Shown here: piece by piece, positions 41,881 to 52,336 of the stretch | Layout of the letters: each line of letters opens with the position of its first letter | Numbering within the stretch: the first letter of the stretch is position 1 | Source: Gammaproteobacteria bacterium | GTDB taxonomy: Bacteria; Pseudomonadota; Gammaproteobacteria; SZUA-229 | Assembly: GCA_029881795.1 (NCBI GenBank) | Contig: JAOULX010000002.1 | Coordinates: 1 to 64,000, forward strand | DNA length: 64,000 bases | Direction: 5' to 3' | Notes under the pieces: generated by a model | Database searches by the model: none | Seen by the model: only the letters and a program-made list of their open reading frames with translations | What the model was told of the DNA's origin: nothing | Translations under genes and position numbers: made by a program

Positions 41881-42402
41881 TTAACGGATATCCTCAATCG
41901 CGTGTTTCTTATAGGGCACCTGTGGTGTTATCAACGCATAGCCCTGTAATTGCCAGTGTGCCAGTTCGGTGATGCTGGAAGGTACTACATCAACAAATTC
42001 GTAAAAGTCCTTTAAGTCATAGCCATAATCTTTGGCGGCCATGGCGCAGATTTTGAATTCAACACCAAATTCGGCGTAATAGCGCATGCGTTCGACAACA
42101 GCTTTATACTTTGGGTAGTTTTTCTGAGCCAGAGTGACAATTTCTGTACCGTGAATCACGACTTTAATATCGTTAAAGTCCGGTGTGATGTTATAGGGTT
42201 CATTACTTAATGTGTTGAGTAGTGATCGCAGCCAGTAAAGTGCTGTGGCAATCTTTGAAGGTTCATCAAAATAAAAATCAAACACAACGTTTTGAGCCGT
42301 ATAGGGGGTGTGGACAAATTCAGCGGATTCACTGGCATGGCTGGAAAACGGGCAGAATAGTAGTAGTGATGATAAAAAACTGGCAGCGCATAAGTTTTTC
42401 AT
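41881..42402 (-). CDS. Periplasmic DsrE-like family protein
   Basis: Signal peptide; IKVVIHGTEIVTLAQ...YAEFGVEFKICAMAAKDYGYDLKDFYEFVDVVPSSITELAHWQLQGYALITP. Confidence 0.75.
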   Translation of the reverse strand: MKNLCAASFLSSLLLFCPFSSHASESAEFVHTPYTAQNVVFDFYFDEPSKIATALYWLRSLLNTLSNEPYNITPDFNDIKVVIHGTEIVTLAQKNYPKYKAVVERMRYYAEFGVEFKICAMAAKDYGYDLKDFYEFVDVVPSSITELAHWQLQGYALITPQVPYKKHAIEDIR

Positions 42403-42860
42403 TCGGCGATCCTCTGAAGGCTTTTGAATGAAGCGTAATTTAAGTATAGATGGGCTTTGCTAATAATGAGGAGGTGATGCTTCAAACTTTGCAAAATAAT
42501 GTTTTATCTATAAGTTATTGATTTATAATCATAATTAATTTTGTTATTATCTATGTGTCGAAAATAAGCAGTGAAAACAAGGTGTATTCAAGGCTGCTGT
42601 TAGAAAAAATCATGGCTTGATTAAAGTATTCCGTAAAAAGACCAAAAATGGCTAAAAATTAGGGTTATTAAGTGCCTGTTGGAAAATGAGCTGATTTTAT
42701 TCTGTCTCTGTATCTTATTGATTTTATAGTTGTTAATTTTATACAGTTTTGTTTTTGGGTCAAATAAGTTGACCTTGGAAGTTAAAAGCGACAAGATAGC
42801 CGACACTATTTTTATGTCCATAGTCTCGTTATGGGCTCGTATGAACAAGAGGTTGAAGCT

Positions 42861-45524
42861 ATGTCATTACCAAGCAATCCGGTGGATATTGATAATATAG
42901 AGACGCAAGAGTGGATTGATGCGCTTGAGTCTGTGATTGAAAACGAAGGTGTTGAGCGCGCCCATTATCTGCTGGAGCAGATGATTGATAAAGCACGCCG
43001 CTCCGGTGCAAACCTGCCTTATTCGGCCAACACCGCTTATGTGAATACGATCCCGCAACATCTGGAAGAGAAAATGCCGGGTAATCCGGCGATTGAAGCG
43101 CGCATTCGTGCCTATATTCGCTGGAATGCGGTCGCGATGGTGGTAAAAGCCAATCGCAAAAGTACTGAACTGGGTGGCCATATTGCATCATTTGCTTCTG
43201 CAGCGACACTCTATGACGTGGGCTTTAATCATTTTTGGCGAGCTGCCTCGCATGATCACGGTGGTGATCTGATTTATTCACAGGGGCACGCATCGCCCGG
43301 CACTTACGCCCGCGCTTTTCTGGAAGGTCGCCTGAGCGAGGATCAGCTTAATAAATTTCGTCAGGAAGTCGATGGTGGTGGTTTATCTTCTTATCCTCAT
43401 CCGTGGTTAATGCCGGACTTCTGGCAGTTCCCGACTGTTTCTATGGGCCTTGGTCCTATCATGTCGATTTATCAGGCGCGCTTTATGAAGTATCTGCAGG
43501 ATCGTGGTCTGGCTGATACTAAAAACCGTAACGTCTGGGCGTTTCTGGGTGATGGAGAAACTGACGAGCCGGAGTCTCTGGGTGCGATTTCGTTAGCATC
43601 GCGCGAAAAACTGGGTAACCTGACCTGGGTTGTTAACTGTAATTTACAGCGTCTTGATGGTCCTGTTCGTGGTAACGGCAAGATTGTGCAGGAGCTGGAA
43701 GCAAACTTCCGTGGTAACGGCTGGAACGTGATTAAAATTATGTGGGGCCGCTACTGGGATCCATTATTAGCCATGGATAAAGACGGCTTGCTGCAAAAAC
43801 GCATGATGGAAGCGGTTGATGGTGATTTCCAGAACTACAAATCAAAAGACGGTGCTTATGTTCGTGAACACTTCTTTGGTAAATACCCGGAATTAAAAGC
43901 CATGGTAGCGAGCATGTCAGATGACGATATCTGGCGACTGAACCGCGGTGGGCACGATCCACAAAAAGTTTATGCAGCCTATAAAGTTGCCTCAGAAACT
44001 ACCGATCAGCCTACGGTTATCCTGGCTCACACCGTAAAAGGTTACGGTATGGGACCGGCCGGTGAAGGCCAGATGCGTACACACTCGCAGAAAAAACTGG
44101 CAGAAAACGAAATGATTTATGTGCGTGATCGTTTCAATATTCCTTTGTCGGATGAAGAAGCGGCAGCGGCTACTTATTTCAAACCGGCTGAAGACAGCGA
44201 AGAAATGAAATATATGCACGAACGGCGTAAAGCGCTGGGTGGTTATTTGCCGTCGCGCACAAATCTGGCAGCACCATTAGAAGTGCCAGAGCTGTCAGTT
44301 TTTGAGCCTTTATTAAAGGGCAGTGGCGATAAGGAAATGTCGACCACTATGGGTTATGTGCGTTTGCTGACCTTGTTGTGTCGTGACAAAAAGATGGGTA
44401 AAAATGTGGTACCGATTGTGCCAGATGAAGCACGTACTTTTGGTATGGAAGGTATGTTCCGCCAGCTCGGTATTTATTCATCGGTGGGGCAGTTATACAC
44501 GCCGCAGGATAAAGCAGAAATCATGTTCTACAAGGAAGATAAAACGGGACAGATTTTAGAAGAAGGTATTAATGAAGCCGGATCCATGTCATCGTGGATT
44601 GCAGCGGCAACGGCCTATAGCAACCACGGCGTTAACATGGTGCCGTTCTATATTTATTACTCGATGTTCGGGTTCCAGCGTATTGGTGATCTGGCTTGGG
44701 CTGCTGGCGATATGCAGGCGCGTGGTTTCTTAATCGGTGCCACGGCAGGACGTACCACGCTGGCTGGTGAAGGTCTGCAGCATCAGGATGGTCATGGTCT
44801 GATTATGGCCGGTACCATTCCAAACTGCGTGGCTTATGATCCCACCTTTAACTATGAGCTGGCAGTAATCATTCAGGATGGACTGCGTCGTATGTATGCA
44901 GAACAGGAAAATGTTTTCTACTACGTCACCACCATGAATGAAAATTACACCCATCCTGCAATGCCTGCCGGTGCCGAAGAAGGCATTATTAAAGGCCTGT
45001 ATTTATTCAGAGCGGGTGGCAAGAAAAAGAAAAAAGTACAGCTGATGGGCTCAGGTACTATTCTGCGAGAAGTCATTGCTGCGGCTGAATTACTGGAACA
45101 GGACTGGGGTGTTGATGCAGACATCTGGAGTGCCACCAGTATGAATGAACTGGCGCGTCAGGCACAGGATGCTGACCGCTGGAATCGTTTACATCCGTTA
45201 GAGGATGCCAGGCCAAATTACGTTGAGCAATGCCTGAAAGGGCGTCGTGGACCGGTTATCTGTGCTACCGATTACATCCGTAGTTACGCTGACCAGATTC
45301 GTAATTGGGTACCGGCCAGTTATACGGTATTAGGTACAGATGGCTTTGGTCGCAGTGATACCCGTGCCCAGCTAAGAAAACATTTTGAAGTGAACCGTTA
45401 CTACGTTGCCGTAGCAGCACTTAAAGCGCTGGCTGATGAAGCTCAGTTGCCAGCGGGTAAAGTGGCAGAAGCGATTGAGAAATATGGCATCGATGCAGAA
45501 AAAGTTAATCCATTGCATGCGTAA
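42861..45524 (+). CDS. aceE: Pyruvate dehydrogenase E1 component (homodimeric)
   Basis: ETQEWIDALESVIENEGVERAHYLLEQMIDKAR...GDGETDEPESLGAISLASREKLGNLTWVVNCNLQRLDGPVRGNGKIVQELE; ATG 42861 after gaggttgaag. Confidence 0.97.
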   Translation: MSLPSNPVDIDNIETQEWIDALESVIENEGVERAHYLLEQMIDKARRSGANLPYSANTAYVNTIPQHLEEKMPGNPAIEARIRAYIRWNAVAMVVKANRKSTELGGHIASFASAATLYDVGFNHFWRAASHDHGGDLIYSQGHASPGTYARAFLEGRLSEDQLNKFRQEVDGGGLSSYPHPWLMPDFWQFPTVSMGLGPIMSIYQARFMKYLQDRGLADTKNRNVWAFLGDGETDEPESLGAISLASREKLGNLTWVVNCNLQRLDGPVRGNGKIVQELEANFRGNGWNVIKIMWGRYWDPLLAMDKDGLLQKRMMEAVDGDFQNYKSKDGAYVREHFFGKYPELKAMVASMSDDDIWRLNRGGHDPQKVYAAYKVASETTDQPTVILAHTVKGYGMGPAGEGQMRTHSQKKLAENEMIYVRDRFNIPLSDEEAAAATYFKPAEDSEEMKYMHERRKALGGYLPSRTNLAAPLEVPELSVFEPLLKGSGDKEMSTTMGYVRLLTLLCRDKKMGKNVVPIVPDEARTFGMEGMFRQLGIYSSVGQLYTPQDKAEIMFYKEDKTGQILEEGINEAGSMSSWIAAATAYSNHGVNMVPFYIYYSMFGFQRIGDLAWAAGDMQARGFLIGATAGRTTLAGEGLQHQDGHGLIMAGTIPNCVAYDPTFNYELAVIIQDGLRRMYAEQENVFYYVTTMNENYTHPAMPAGAEEGIIKGLYLFRAGGKKKKKVQLMGSGTILREVIAAAELLEQDWGVDADIWSATSMNELARQAQDADRWNRLHPLEDARPNYVEQCLKGRRGPVICATDYIRSYADQIRNWVPASYTVLGTDGFGRSDTRAQLRKHFEVNRYYVAVAALKALADEAQLPAGKVAEAIEKYGIDAEKVNPLHA

Positions 45525-45542
45525 CTGGACAGGAGAAAAATA

Positions 45543-46847
45543 ATGAGTAAAGAAATTTTAATTCCTGATATTGGTGACTTTGATTCGGTTGAAGTGATTG
45601 AGATATTAGTGGCTGTGGGGGACACGGTGGCGGCAGAAGATTCGATTATCACGGTTGAGTCTGATAAAGCATCCATGGAAATACCGGCACCGGAAGCGGG
45701 TGTGATTAAAGAGCTGAAAGTAAATGTTGGTGACAACGTTTCTGAAGGCAGTTTAATGATGATTATTGAACCTGTAGCCAGCGCTGACTCTGGCGCAGCG
45801 GTATCTGTAGCAGTGGCGGAGCCTGCCGTTGCTGAAAGCCCGACCAAAGCAGTGGCAGAGCCCGCTGCTACTGCAGTTGTTGCGACAGCGGCGGCGCTGC
45901 CTTCACCGACAGCAAAAATAGCCAAAGCGATTGATGAAGCGGGTTTTGTAAAAGCGTATGCCAGCCCTGCTATCCGAAAATTCGCGCGCGAATTAGGTGT
46001 TGATCTGGGCTCGGTGGAAGGTTCTGGTCGTAAAGCCCGCATCACTAAAGACGATGTGAAAGGCTTTGTGAAAAAAGTGATGGCAACAGGTGGCACGGCG
46101 AAAGGCGGCTTGGGTGTTGCAGCAATGCCGGACATTGATTTCAGTCAGTGGGGCGGGATTGAAATGCTGCCTCTGACTAAAATTAACAAGCTCACGGGTG
46201 AGTTTCTTCATCGCAACTGGGTCACTATTCCGCATGTGACTCAGTTTGATGAAGCTGATATTACCGATCTTGAAGCATTCCGTAACTCAATGGTAGCGGA
46301 GTACAAAGATCAGGGCGTGAAAATCACCATGCTGGTGTTCTTGATGAAGGCTGTTGTATCGGCATTAAAAAAATACCCGCGCTTTAACAGTTCACTCGAT
46401 GTAACCGGCGAAAACCTGATCCTGAAAAATTATTACAATATCGGTATTGCTGTCGCAACACCGGATGGTCTAGTGGTTCCTGTTGTTAAGGATGTTGATC
46501 GTAAATCACTTGTTGAACTGGCTGCAGAGCTTGGTGAAATCAGTACAAAAGCGCGGGATAAAAAATTAAAGCCGTCTGATATGCAAGGTGGCTGTTTTAC
46601 TATCTCCAGTTTGGGTGGCATTGGTGGTACTAAATTTACGCCGATTGTTAACGCACCTGAAGTGGCAATTCTTGGTGCTTCACGTTCGAAAATGCAGCCG
46701 GTCTGGAATGGATCAGAATTTGTGCCGCGCTTAGTTTTACCATTATCACTTTCCTATGATCACCGTGTGATTGATGGTGCTGATGGCGCGCGTTTCACTT
46801 CCTTCCTTAGTCGTGTGTTGTCTGATACACGTCGCCTGTTGCTTTAG
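45543..46847 (+). CDS. aceF: Pyruvate dehydrogenase E2 (dihydrolipoyl acetyltransferase), single lipoyl domain
   Basis: Lipoyl [12 protein letters not shown]; peripheral-subunit-binding [33 protein letters not shown]; catalytic [17 protein letters not shown]. Confidence 0.96.
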   Translation: MSKEILIPDIGDFDSVEVIEILVAVGDTVAAEDSIITVESDKASMEIPAPEAGVIKELKVNVGDNVSEGSLMMIIEPVASADSGAAVSVAVAEPAVAESPTKAVAEPAATAVVATAAALPSPTAKIAKAIDEAGFVKAYASPAIRKFARELGVDLGSVEGSGRKARITKDDVKGFVKKVMATGGTAKGGLGVAAMPDIDFSQWGGIEMLPLTKINKLTGEFLHRNWVTIPHVTQFDEADITDLEAFRNSMVAEYKDQGVKITMLVFLMKAVVSALKKYPRFNSSLDVTGENLILKNYYNIGIAVATPDGLVVPVVKDVDRKSLVELAAELGEISTKARDKKLKPSDMQGGCFTISSLGGIGGTKFTPIVNAPEVAILGASRSKMQPVWNGSEFVPRLVLPLSLSYDHRVIDGADGARFTSFLSRVLSDTRRLLL

Positions 46848-46861
46848 GCCGGAGTTAAATC

Positions 46862-48619
46862 ATGAGTAATATTATTGATGTAAATATTCCTGATATCGGT
46901 GACTTTGATTCGGTAGAAGTGATTGAAGTACTGGTTAGTGTTGGCGATACGGTGGGCGCGGAAGATTCAATTATTACGGTTGAGTCGGACAAGGCATCGA
47001 TGGAAATTCCGTCGCCAGTGGCTGGTGTTATAAAAGAAATTTGTGTGGCCATGGGGGATCATGTCAGCCAAGGCACACTGATGATGAAGCTGGAAGCTGC
47101 TCAGGCAAGCGCAGCGCCTGCTGAAGTGGTGGCTGCTGCTAAAGCAGAGGCAAAAACTGAAGAGAAAACAGCAGAGCCAGCGCCCGTGGCGAGCAGTTTT
47201 GACGGTGTCGCAGATAAGACCGCTGAGCTTGTCGTGCTAGGCTCAGGTCCCGGTGGTTACACCGCTGCTTTTCGCGCTGCTGACTTGGGTTTAAAAGTAA
47301 TTCTGATTGAAAAATTCGACAGCATAGGCGGTGTTTGTCTAAACGTAGGCTGTATCCCGTCAAAAGCATTATTGCATACCGCACACATTATTAATGAAGC
47401 CGAAGAGTTTGCAAAGCATGGCGTGACCTTTGGTAAACCGGATATTGATATTGATGCTATCCGCAAAAATAAAGAAGATGTTATCGGTAAATTAACCGGT
47501 GGCTTAAAAGGTCTGGCGAAACAGCGCAAAGTTGAAATCGTACATGGCTATGGTAAATTTACCTCTGCCAATACGATTGAAGTTGAAAAAGACGGTGAAA
47601 AAACTCTTGTCGGTTTTAATAATGCGATTATCGCAGCCGGTTCACGTGTCACTAAGCTGCCGTTTATTCCGTGGGATGATCCGCGGGTTATGGATTCAAC
47701 CGGTGCGCTGGAATTAGCCGATGTGCCTAAACGTTTACTGGTTGTCGGTGGTGGTATTATTGGTCTGGAAATGGCCATGGTCTATGACGCACTGGGGTCA
47801 GAAATTACCGTTGTTGAATTAGGTTCTGGCTTAATTCCGGGTGCAGATCGCGATATAGTACGGCCGTTAGAGAGGCGTGTGAAAGGGCGATATAAAAATA
47901 TATTCCTGGATACCATGGTAACCGCGATCGAATCAACCGAGGCCGGCATGCTATGCACTTTTGATGGTAAAAAAGCACCGGCAACCGATACCTTTGATAA
48001 AGTATTGGTCGCAATTGGTCGTAGCCCGAACGGTTTACTGATTGATGCGGACAAAGCCGGTGTTGCAGTTGACGAACGCGGCTTTATCAGTGTCGATAAA
48101 CAGCAGCGCACGAATGTAGATCATATTTTTGCGATTGGGGATATTGTCGGTCAGCCAATGCTGGCGCACAAAGCAACTCACGAAGCCAAGGTGGCAGCAG
48201 AAGTCATCTCTGGCATGAAATCATTCTTCGATGCACGCACTATACCGTCTGTTTGTTATACCGACCCGGAAGTTTCCTGGATGGGTAAAACTGAAGATCA
48301 GTGTAAAGCAGAAGGTATTCATTATAGTAAAGGTGTATTCCCCTGGGCTGCCAGTGGTCGTTCGCTGTCGATAGGGCGAGATGATGGCATGACAAAAGTT
48401 CTGCTGGATCAGGATCATCGCATTATCGGTGCCGGTATTGTCGGCCCGAACGCCGGTGAACTGATTGCAGAGGCGACACTGGCGCTGGAAATGGGTGCTG
48501 ATGTTGAGGATATTGCATTGACTGTGCATCCGCATCCGACGCTGTCAGAAACCATTAACTTCGCCGCAGAAGTGGCCGAAGGCACCTGTACTGATATTTA
48601 CATGCCAAAGAAAAAATAG
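46862..48619 (+). CDS. lpdA: Dihydrolipoyl dehydrogenase (E3) with N-terminal lipoyl domain
   Basis: Lipoyl [13 protein letters not shown], linker, then VLGSGPGGYTAAFRAADLGLKVILIEKFDSIGGVCLNVGCIPSKALL. Confidence 0.97.
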   Translation: MSNIIDVNIPDIGDFDSVEVIEVLVSVGDTVGAEDSIITVESDKASMEIPSPVAGVIKEICVAMGDHVSQGTLMMKLEAAQASAAPAEVVAAAKAEAKTEEKTAEPAPVASSFDGVADKTAELVVLGSGPGGYTAAFRAADLGLKVILIEKFDSIGGVCLNVGCIPSKALLHTAHIINEAEEFAKHGVTFGKPDIDIDAIRKNKEDVIGKLTGGLKGLAKQRKVEIVHGYGKFTSANTIEVEKDGEKTLVGFNNAIIAAGSRVTKLPFIPWDDPRVMDSTGALELADVPKRLLVVGGGIIGLEMAMVYDALGSEITVVELGSGLIPGADRDIVRPLERRVKGRYKNIFLDTMVTAIESTEAGMLCTFDGKKAPATDTFDKVLVAIGRSPNGLLIDADKAGVAVDERGFISVDKQQRTNVDHIFAIGDIVGQPMLAHKATHEAKVAAEVISGMKSFFDARTIPSVCYTDPEVSWMGKTEDQCKAEGIHYSKGVFPWAASGRSLSIGRDDGMTKVLLDQDHRIIGAGIVGPNAGELIAEATLALEMGADVEDIALTVHPHPTLSETINFAAEVAEGTCTDIYMPKKK

Positions 48620-48669
48620 TTTAGTAATGCCGCGTATTGCCAGTCATGGTAAAGCGTCTTGCAGACTGT

Positions 48670-48699
48670 AAAAGGCCACTATTGATAGTGGCCTTTTTT
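48670..48699 (+). terminator. Rho-independent terminator after the aceEF-lpd operon
   Basis: aaaaggccactat-tg-atagtggccttttttat. Confidence 0.88.
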
Positions 48700-48734
48700 A
48701 TTGCGGCTGGTTATGATGAGAAGCGATCAATGGG

Positions 48735-49100
48735 GTGGTGTCGATGTCAGAGATTATGATAGAAAATCGCTGTTTGCAGATTGAGCTGACAAAAGCGGCA
48801 AAGAAAGCACTGTCGCAAAGAGAGGGGGTTTTGTTTGTTGAAATGGAGCTTTATTTCAGTTGTCTGATCAGAAAACAGGTGTTGTTTCATGATAAACAGC
48901 GTCAACAAAACAGCGTCAGCGCCAGTGATAAACTGAGCGTGAGTTTTCATCCGGTAATGACCAGTAGTTGTCTGATTAGTGAGGCCACTGCAGAGCCGGC
49001 AAAAAGTGACTTTGAAATGCAGCGTCGAGAATGCTTTGTGCCAAAATGGCTGACGCTGGATTATAAAAAATCTACCTGGATTGGGGAGTTTGGCTATTAA
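48735..49100 (+). CDS. Hypothetical protein
   Basis: 121-codon ORF after the terminator, adjoining the next ORF; alternative ATG at 48744. Confidence 0.5.
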   Translation: MVSMSEIMIENRCLQIELTKAAKKALSQREGVLFVEMELYFSCLIRKQVLFHDKQRQQNSVSASDKLSVSFHPVMTSSCLISEATAEPAKSDFEMQRRECFVPKWLTLDYKKSTWIGEFGY

Positions 49101-49902
49101 TATTAAAAATATGTTTTTTTTGCTGTTCACTGTTCTGTTGCAGGGCTGTTTAGGTGATCAGAATGCAATCAATAAAGACGTTGTTTTTTTACAGACAGTA
49201 CCGGTTTGCGAGACTGATGAAATGTGTAAAAAAATGTGGTTAGCTGCTGAATCATGGGTTGATAAGTACAGTGCGCAGGGTGTCAGAACGGTGACCGATA
49301 AGGTGATTATGTCGGAAGAAAAAGATCCGGGTTCTGATGATATGGATATAGAAATAAAAAAAATAAAACAGGAAAATGGTTCTTATAAAATCATTATTAA
49401 TAATTTCTGTTCGCGTTCATTAAGTTCCTGTGACCGCGAGCGGAAAAATATGATTGCATTTAATAAAAAACTGATCAGTTTTTTGCCGGCTGAGAAACGC
49501 AACAAAAATAAAAAACTGTTTGATGCAAACAAGAGTGTGGATCAATGGGTGGCGCAATATACTGAGGCTATCGGCAGTGCTGATCTGATGAAGATGAAAG
49601 CACTGGTGCATTATCCGCTGACCTATGTCGAAAAAGATAAAATCAGTGTTATTTTTTCTGATGAAGATATGCGGGAATACCTGCAAAGACTGAAAAAACA
49701 GTTTAGCGCACTCAATGGTGTCTATCTCAAAGCCAGCAGTTTTGACGTGTTCGGACGCACCGGTGCTAACCTCTATGTCAATGTGGTATTGAGCCTACAT
49801 GATGCTGAGAGTGTGGCAGTCGGCGCGCAGCAGATCGGCTTTCAGCTGATTAAGGTCGATAAGAAATGGAAAATGATCAGCGCAGGCACGCATATCAATT
49901 AG
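49081..49902 (+). CDS. Hypothetical lipoprotein
   Basis: FFLLFTVLLQGCLGDQ lipobox; ATG at 49111 is a likely alternative start. Confidence 0.6.
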   Translation: MGSLAINIKNMFFLLFTVLLQGCLGDQNAINKDVVFLQTVPVCETDEMCKKMWLAAESWVDKYSAQGVRTVTDKVIMSEEKDPGSDDMDIEIKKIKQENGSYKIIINNFCSRSLSSCDRERKNMIAFNKKLISFLPAEKRNKNKKLFDANKSVDQWVAQYTEAIGSADLMKMKALVHYPLTYVEKDKISVIFSDEDMREYLQRLKKQFSALNGVYLKASSFDVFGRTGANLYVNVVLSLHDAESVAVGAQQIGFQLIKVDKKWKMISAGTHIN

Positions 49903-49934
49903 CCTGGTAAGAACGAGCGCCTAGCATTAAAGAT

Positions 49935-50846
49935 TTGCTCAGAGCTGCCGCTATTGCTTGTATGGGAATGCCTTCAATTATCAATCTGACTACTCTGCAG
50001 CGCTTTGCTGCGTCGTTGTTAGCGGCTGTGTCGTTGCCTGCTTATGCGCAGCAGCATTATGAGGCAGCGATTGAAGAGGTTAAATGGACGATTTCTGCTT
50101 CTGCTGTGCAATGTGAGCTGAAGCAGCAGATTCCGCGCTTCGGCGAGGCCGTCTTTATGCATTCTGCCGGCGGTGAACTGTCGTTTGTGGTCAATGTTGA
50201 TCAGCCTCCGGTGAATGATTCGGAGGCCTTGTTGTATTCCAATCCGCCATACTGGAAACCTGAAGTAGTGCCTCGTGAGCTTTCCAGGTCACCGTTAATG
50301 AAGGGTAACACGCCGGTTTATTTTGCCCGTAAAGTGGCTTTGCGGATGTTGTATGAGCTGGATCAGGGTATGCAGCCAAGCCTGCATTTTCGTGACTGGG
50401 CTGATGAAACGGAAGATGTTACCGTGGCGGTCTCGACTGTGCATTTTCGGGATTTCTGGCCTGAATTTATCGATTGTCAGACTAAATTACTACCGTTTGG
50501 CTATGACGATGTTAAAAATCTTTCGATGCTGTTTGACTCTGGCAGTGCCAGGCTACGAAAATCCAGTAAAGAAATGCTGGATCGTATCGCGCTTTATATT
50601 TCCAAAGATCAATCTGTTTCCAGCGTCAAAATTACCGGCTTTACCGACAGCATCGGGTTTCGCTATCTGAATCAGTTATTATCAAACAGAAGGGCCAGGG
50701 TTGTTAGTAAGTATCTGATTTCTAAAGGTGTTCCAAAAGAAAAGTTGTCAATTAGCGGTCGTGGTGAACGTCGTCCTAAGCTCAGTAATGCGAGTATAAA
50801 GGGTCGTCGCTATAATCGTCGTGTGCAAGTTCAGCTGTTTCGCTAG
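49935..50846 (+). CDS. OmpA-family protein, MotY-like
   Basis: N-terminal YEAAIEEVKWTISASAVQCELKQQIPRFGEAVF resembles MotY; C-terminal OmpA ITGFTDSIGFRYLNQLLSNRRARVVSKYLISKGV. Confidence 0.75.
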   Translation: MLRAAAIACMGMPSIINLTTLQRFAASLLAAVSLPAYAQQHYEAAIEEVKWTISASAVQCELKQQIPRFGEAVFMHSAGGELSFVVNVDQPPVNDSEALLYSNPPYWKPEVVPRELSRSPLMKGNTPVYFARKVALRMLYELDQGMQPSLHFRDWADETEDVTVAVSTVHFRDFWPEFIDCQTKLLPFGYDDVKNLSMLFDSGSARLRKSSKEMLDRIALYISKDQSVSSVKITGFTDSIGFRYLNQLLSNRRARVVSKYLISKGVPKEKLSISGRGERRPKLSNASIKGRRYNRRVQVQLFR

Positions 50847-50910
50847 TTATCCGTTAATCTTAAACCCAATAAATTTGTCCGAGAGCCTAGGTCGCAGCTG
50901 CCGAGTTCGG

Positions 50911-50916
50911 TATAAT
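50911..50916 (+). promoter_or_regulatory. Putative -10 element (TATAAT) for argG
   Basis: ttcggTATAATcccc, 41 bp upstream of the argG ATG; -35 weak. Confidence 0.4.
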
Positions 50917-50956
50917 CCCCAGCACTTAAATATTCGCTATTTTTCAGGAAACATCT

Positions 50957-52171
50957 ATGTCTAAAAAGAAGGTCGTACTTGCCTATTCAGGCGGTCTGGA
51001 TACGTCAGTAATTTTAAAATGGCTGGAACAAACCTACGATTGTGAAGTGGTGACCTTTACCGCGGACATTGGTCAGGGGGAAGAAGTTGAGCCGGCTCGG
51101 GCTAAGGCGCAGGCCATGGGTGTTAAAGAAATTTATATCGAAGACCTGCGTGAAGAGTTTGTGCGTGACTATGTCTATCCGATGTTCCGTGCCAATACTA
51201 TTTACGAAGGTGAATATTTATTAGGTACCTCGATCGCGCGCCCATTAATAGCTAAGCGACTGGTTGAAATAGCAAAAGAAACCGGGGCTTATGCCATCTC
51301 TCATGGTGCAACCGGCAAAGGTAATGATCAGGTACGGTTCGAACTGGGCGCTTATGCGCTGTCTCCGGGTATTGAGGTGATTGCACCGTGGCGGGAGTGG
51401 GATCTTAACTCGCGTGAAAAACTGATGGCGTATTGTGACGAGCATGAAATTCCGGTTGAGCAAAAGCGCGGCAAGAAATCACCTTACTCAATGGATGCTA
51501 ATCTGCTGCACATTTCTTATGAAGGTGGCCCGCTGGAAGATCCGTGGACCGAAGCCGAGGAAGATATGTACCGCTGGAGTGTGTCTCCCGAAAACGCCCC
51601 GGATAAACCGACTTACCTGGTGTTGTCTTTTGTGAAAGGTGATATCACCGCGATTGATGGTGTCGACATGTCACCGGCAACCGTGCTGGAAACACTTAAT
51701 AAGCGTGCCGGTGAAAATGGTGTTGGGCGTTTAGATATCGTAGAAAATCGTTATGTTGGTATGAAGTCACGCGGTTGTTATGAAACACCGGGCGGCACTG
51801 TGATGCTGAAAGCGCATCGCGCGATTGAGTCGCTGACACTGGATCGTGAAGTGGCTCATCTTAAAGACTCGCTGATGCCCAAGTATGCCGAGCTGATTTA
51901 TAACGGTTACTGGTGGAGTCCGGAACGTGAAATGATGCAGAAGATGATCGATGCATCACAGGAAAATGTAAACGGTGACGTGCGCGTTAAACTGTATAAA
52001 GGCAGTGTGACGGCTGTTGGTCGTCGCTCTGAACACGATTCATTATTCGATGAAAGAATAGCGACGTTTGAAGACGATGAAGGCGCTTATGATCAGAAAG
52101 ATGCGGCCGGTTTTATAAAGCTCAATGCATTGCGTTTACGAATAGCGGCCAATAAAAAAATAAATAAATAA
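50957..52171 (+). CDS. argG: Argininosuccinate synthase
   Basis: [40 protein letters not shown]. Confidence 0.98.
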   Translation: MSKKKVVLAYSGGLDTSVILKWLEQTYDCEVVTFTADIGQGEEVEPARAKAQAMGVKEIYIEDLREEFVRDYVYPMFRANTIYEGEYLLGTSIARPLIAKRLVEIAKETGAYAISHGATGKGNDQVRFELGAYALSPGIEVIAPWREWDLNSREKLMAYCDEHEIPVEQKRGKKSPYSMDANLLHISYEGGPLEDPWTEAEEDMYRWSVSPENAPDKPTYLVLSFVKGDITAIDGVDMSPATVLETLNKRAGENGVGRLDIVENRYVGMKSRGCYETPGGTVMLKAHRAIESLTLDREVAHLKDSLMPKYAELIYNGYWWSPEREMMQKMIDASQENVNGDVRVKLYKGSVTAVGRRSEHDSLFDERIATFEDDEGAYDQKDAAGFIKLNALRLRIAANKKINK

Positions 52172-52201
52172 ATAAAACATCTGACGTTTTAATGAAGGAA
52201 T

Positions 52202-52230
52202 AAAAGCGTGGCACCTGTCACGCTTTTATT
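52202..52230 (+). terminator. Rho-independent terminator after argG
   Basis: aaaagcgtg-gcacctgt-cacgcttttatt. Confidence 0.75.
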
Positions 52231-52336
52231 ATCAACCGCGGACAATCGCTGCAAAAGCAGCTATCTTGAAAGTGAATGAAAAATCATACGCCTCTGGGTA
52301 TGTTTTGCATGGTCTTGATAGAAACAGGGAATTTAC

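Noticed and set aside
45443-46135. 230-aa Ala/Ser/Thr-rich antisense ORF over aceF
   Set aside because: Low-complexity mirror of the Ala/Pro/Val-rich lipoyl linker; no independent evidence.
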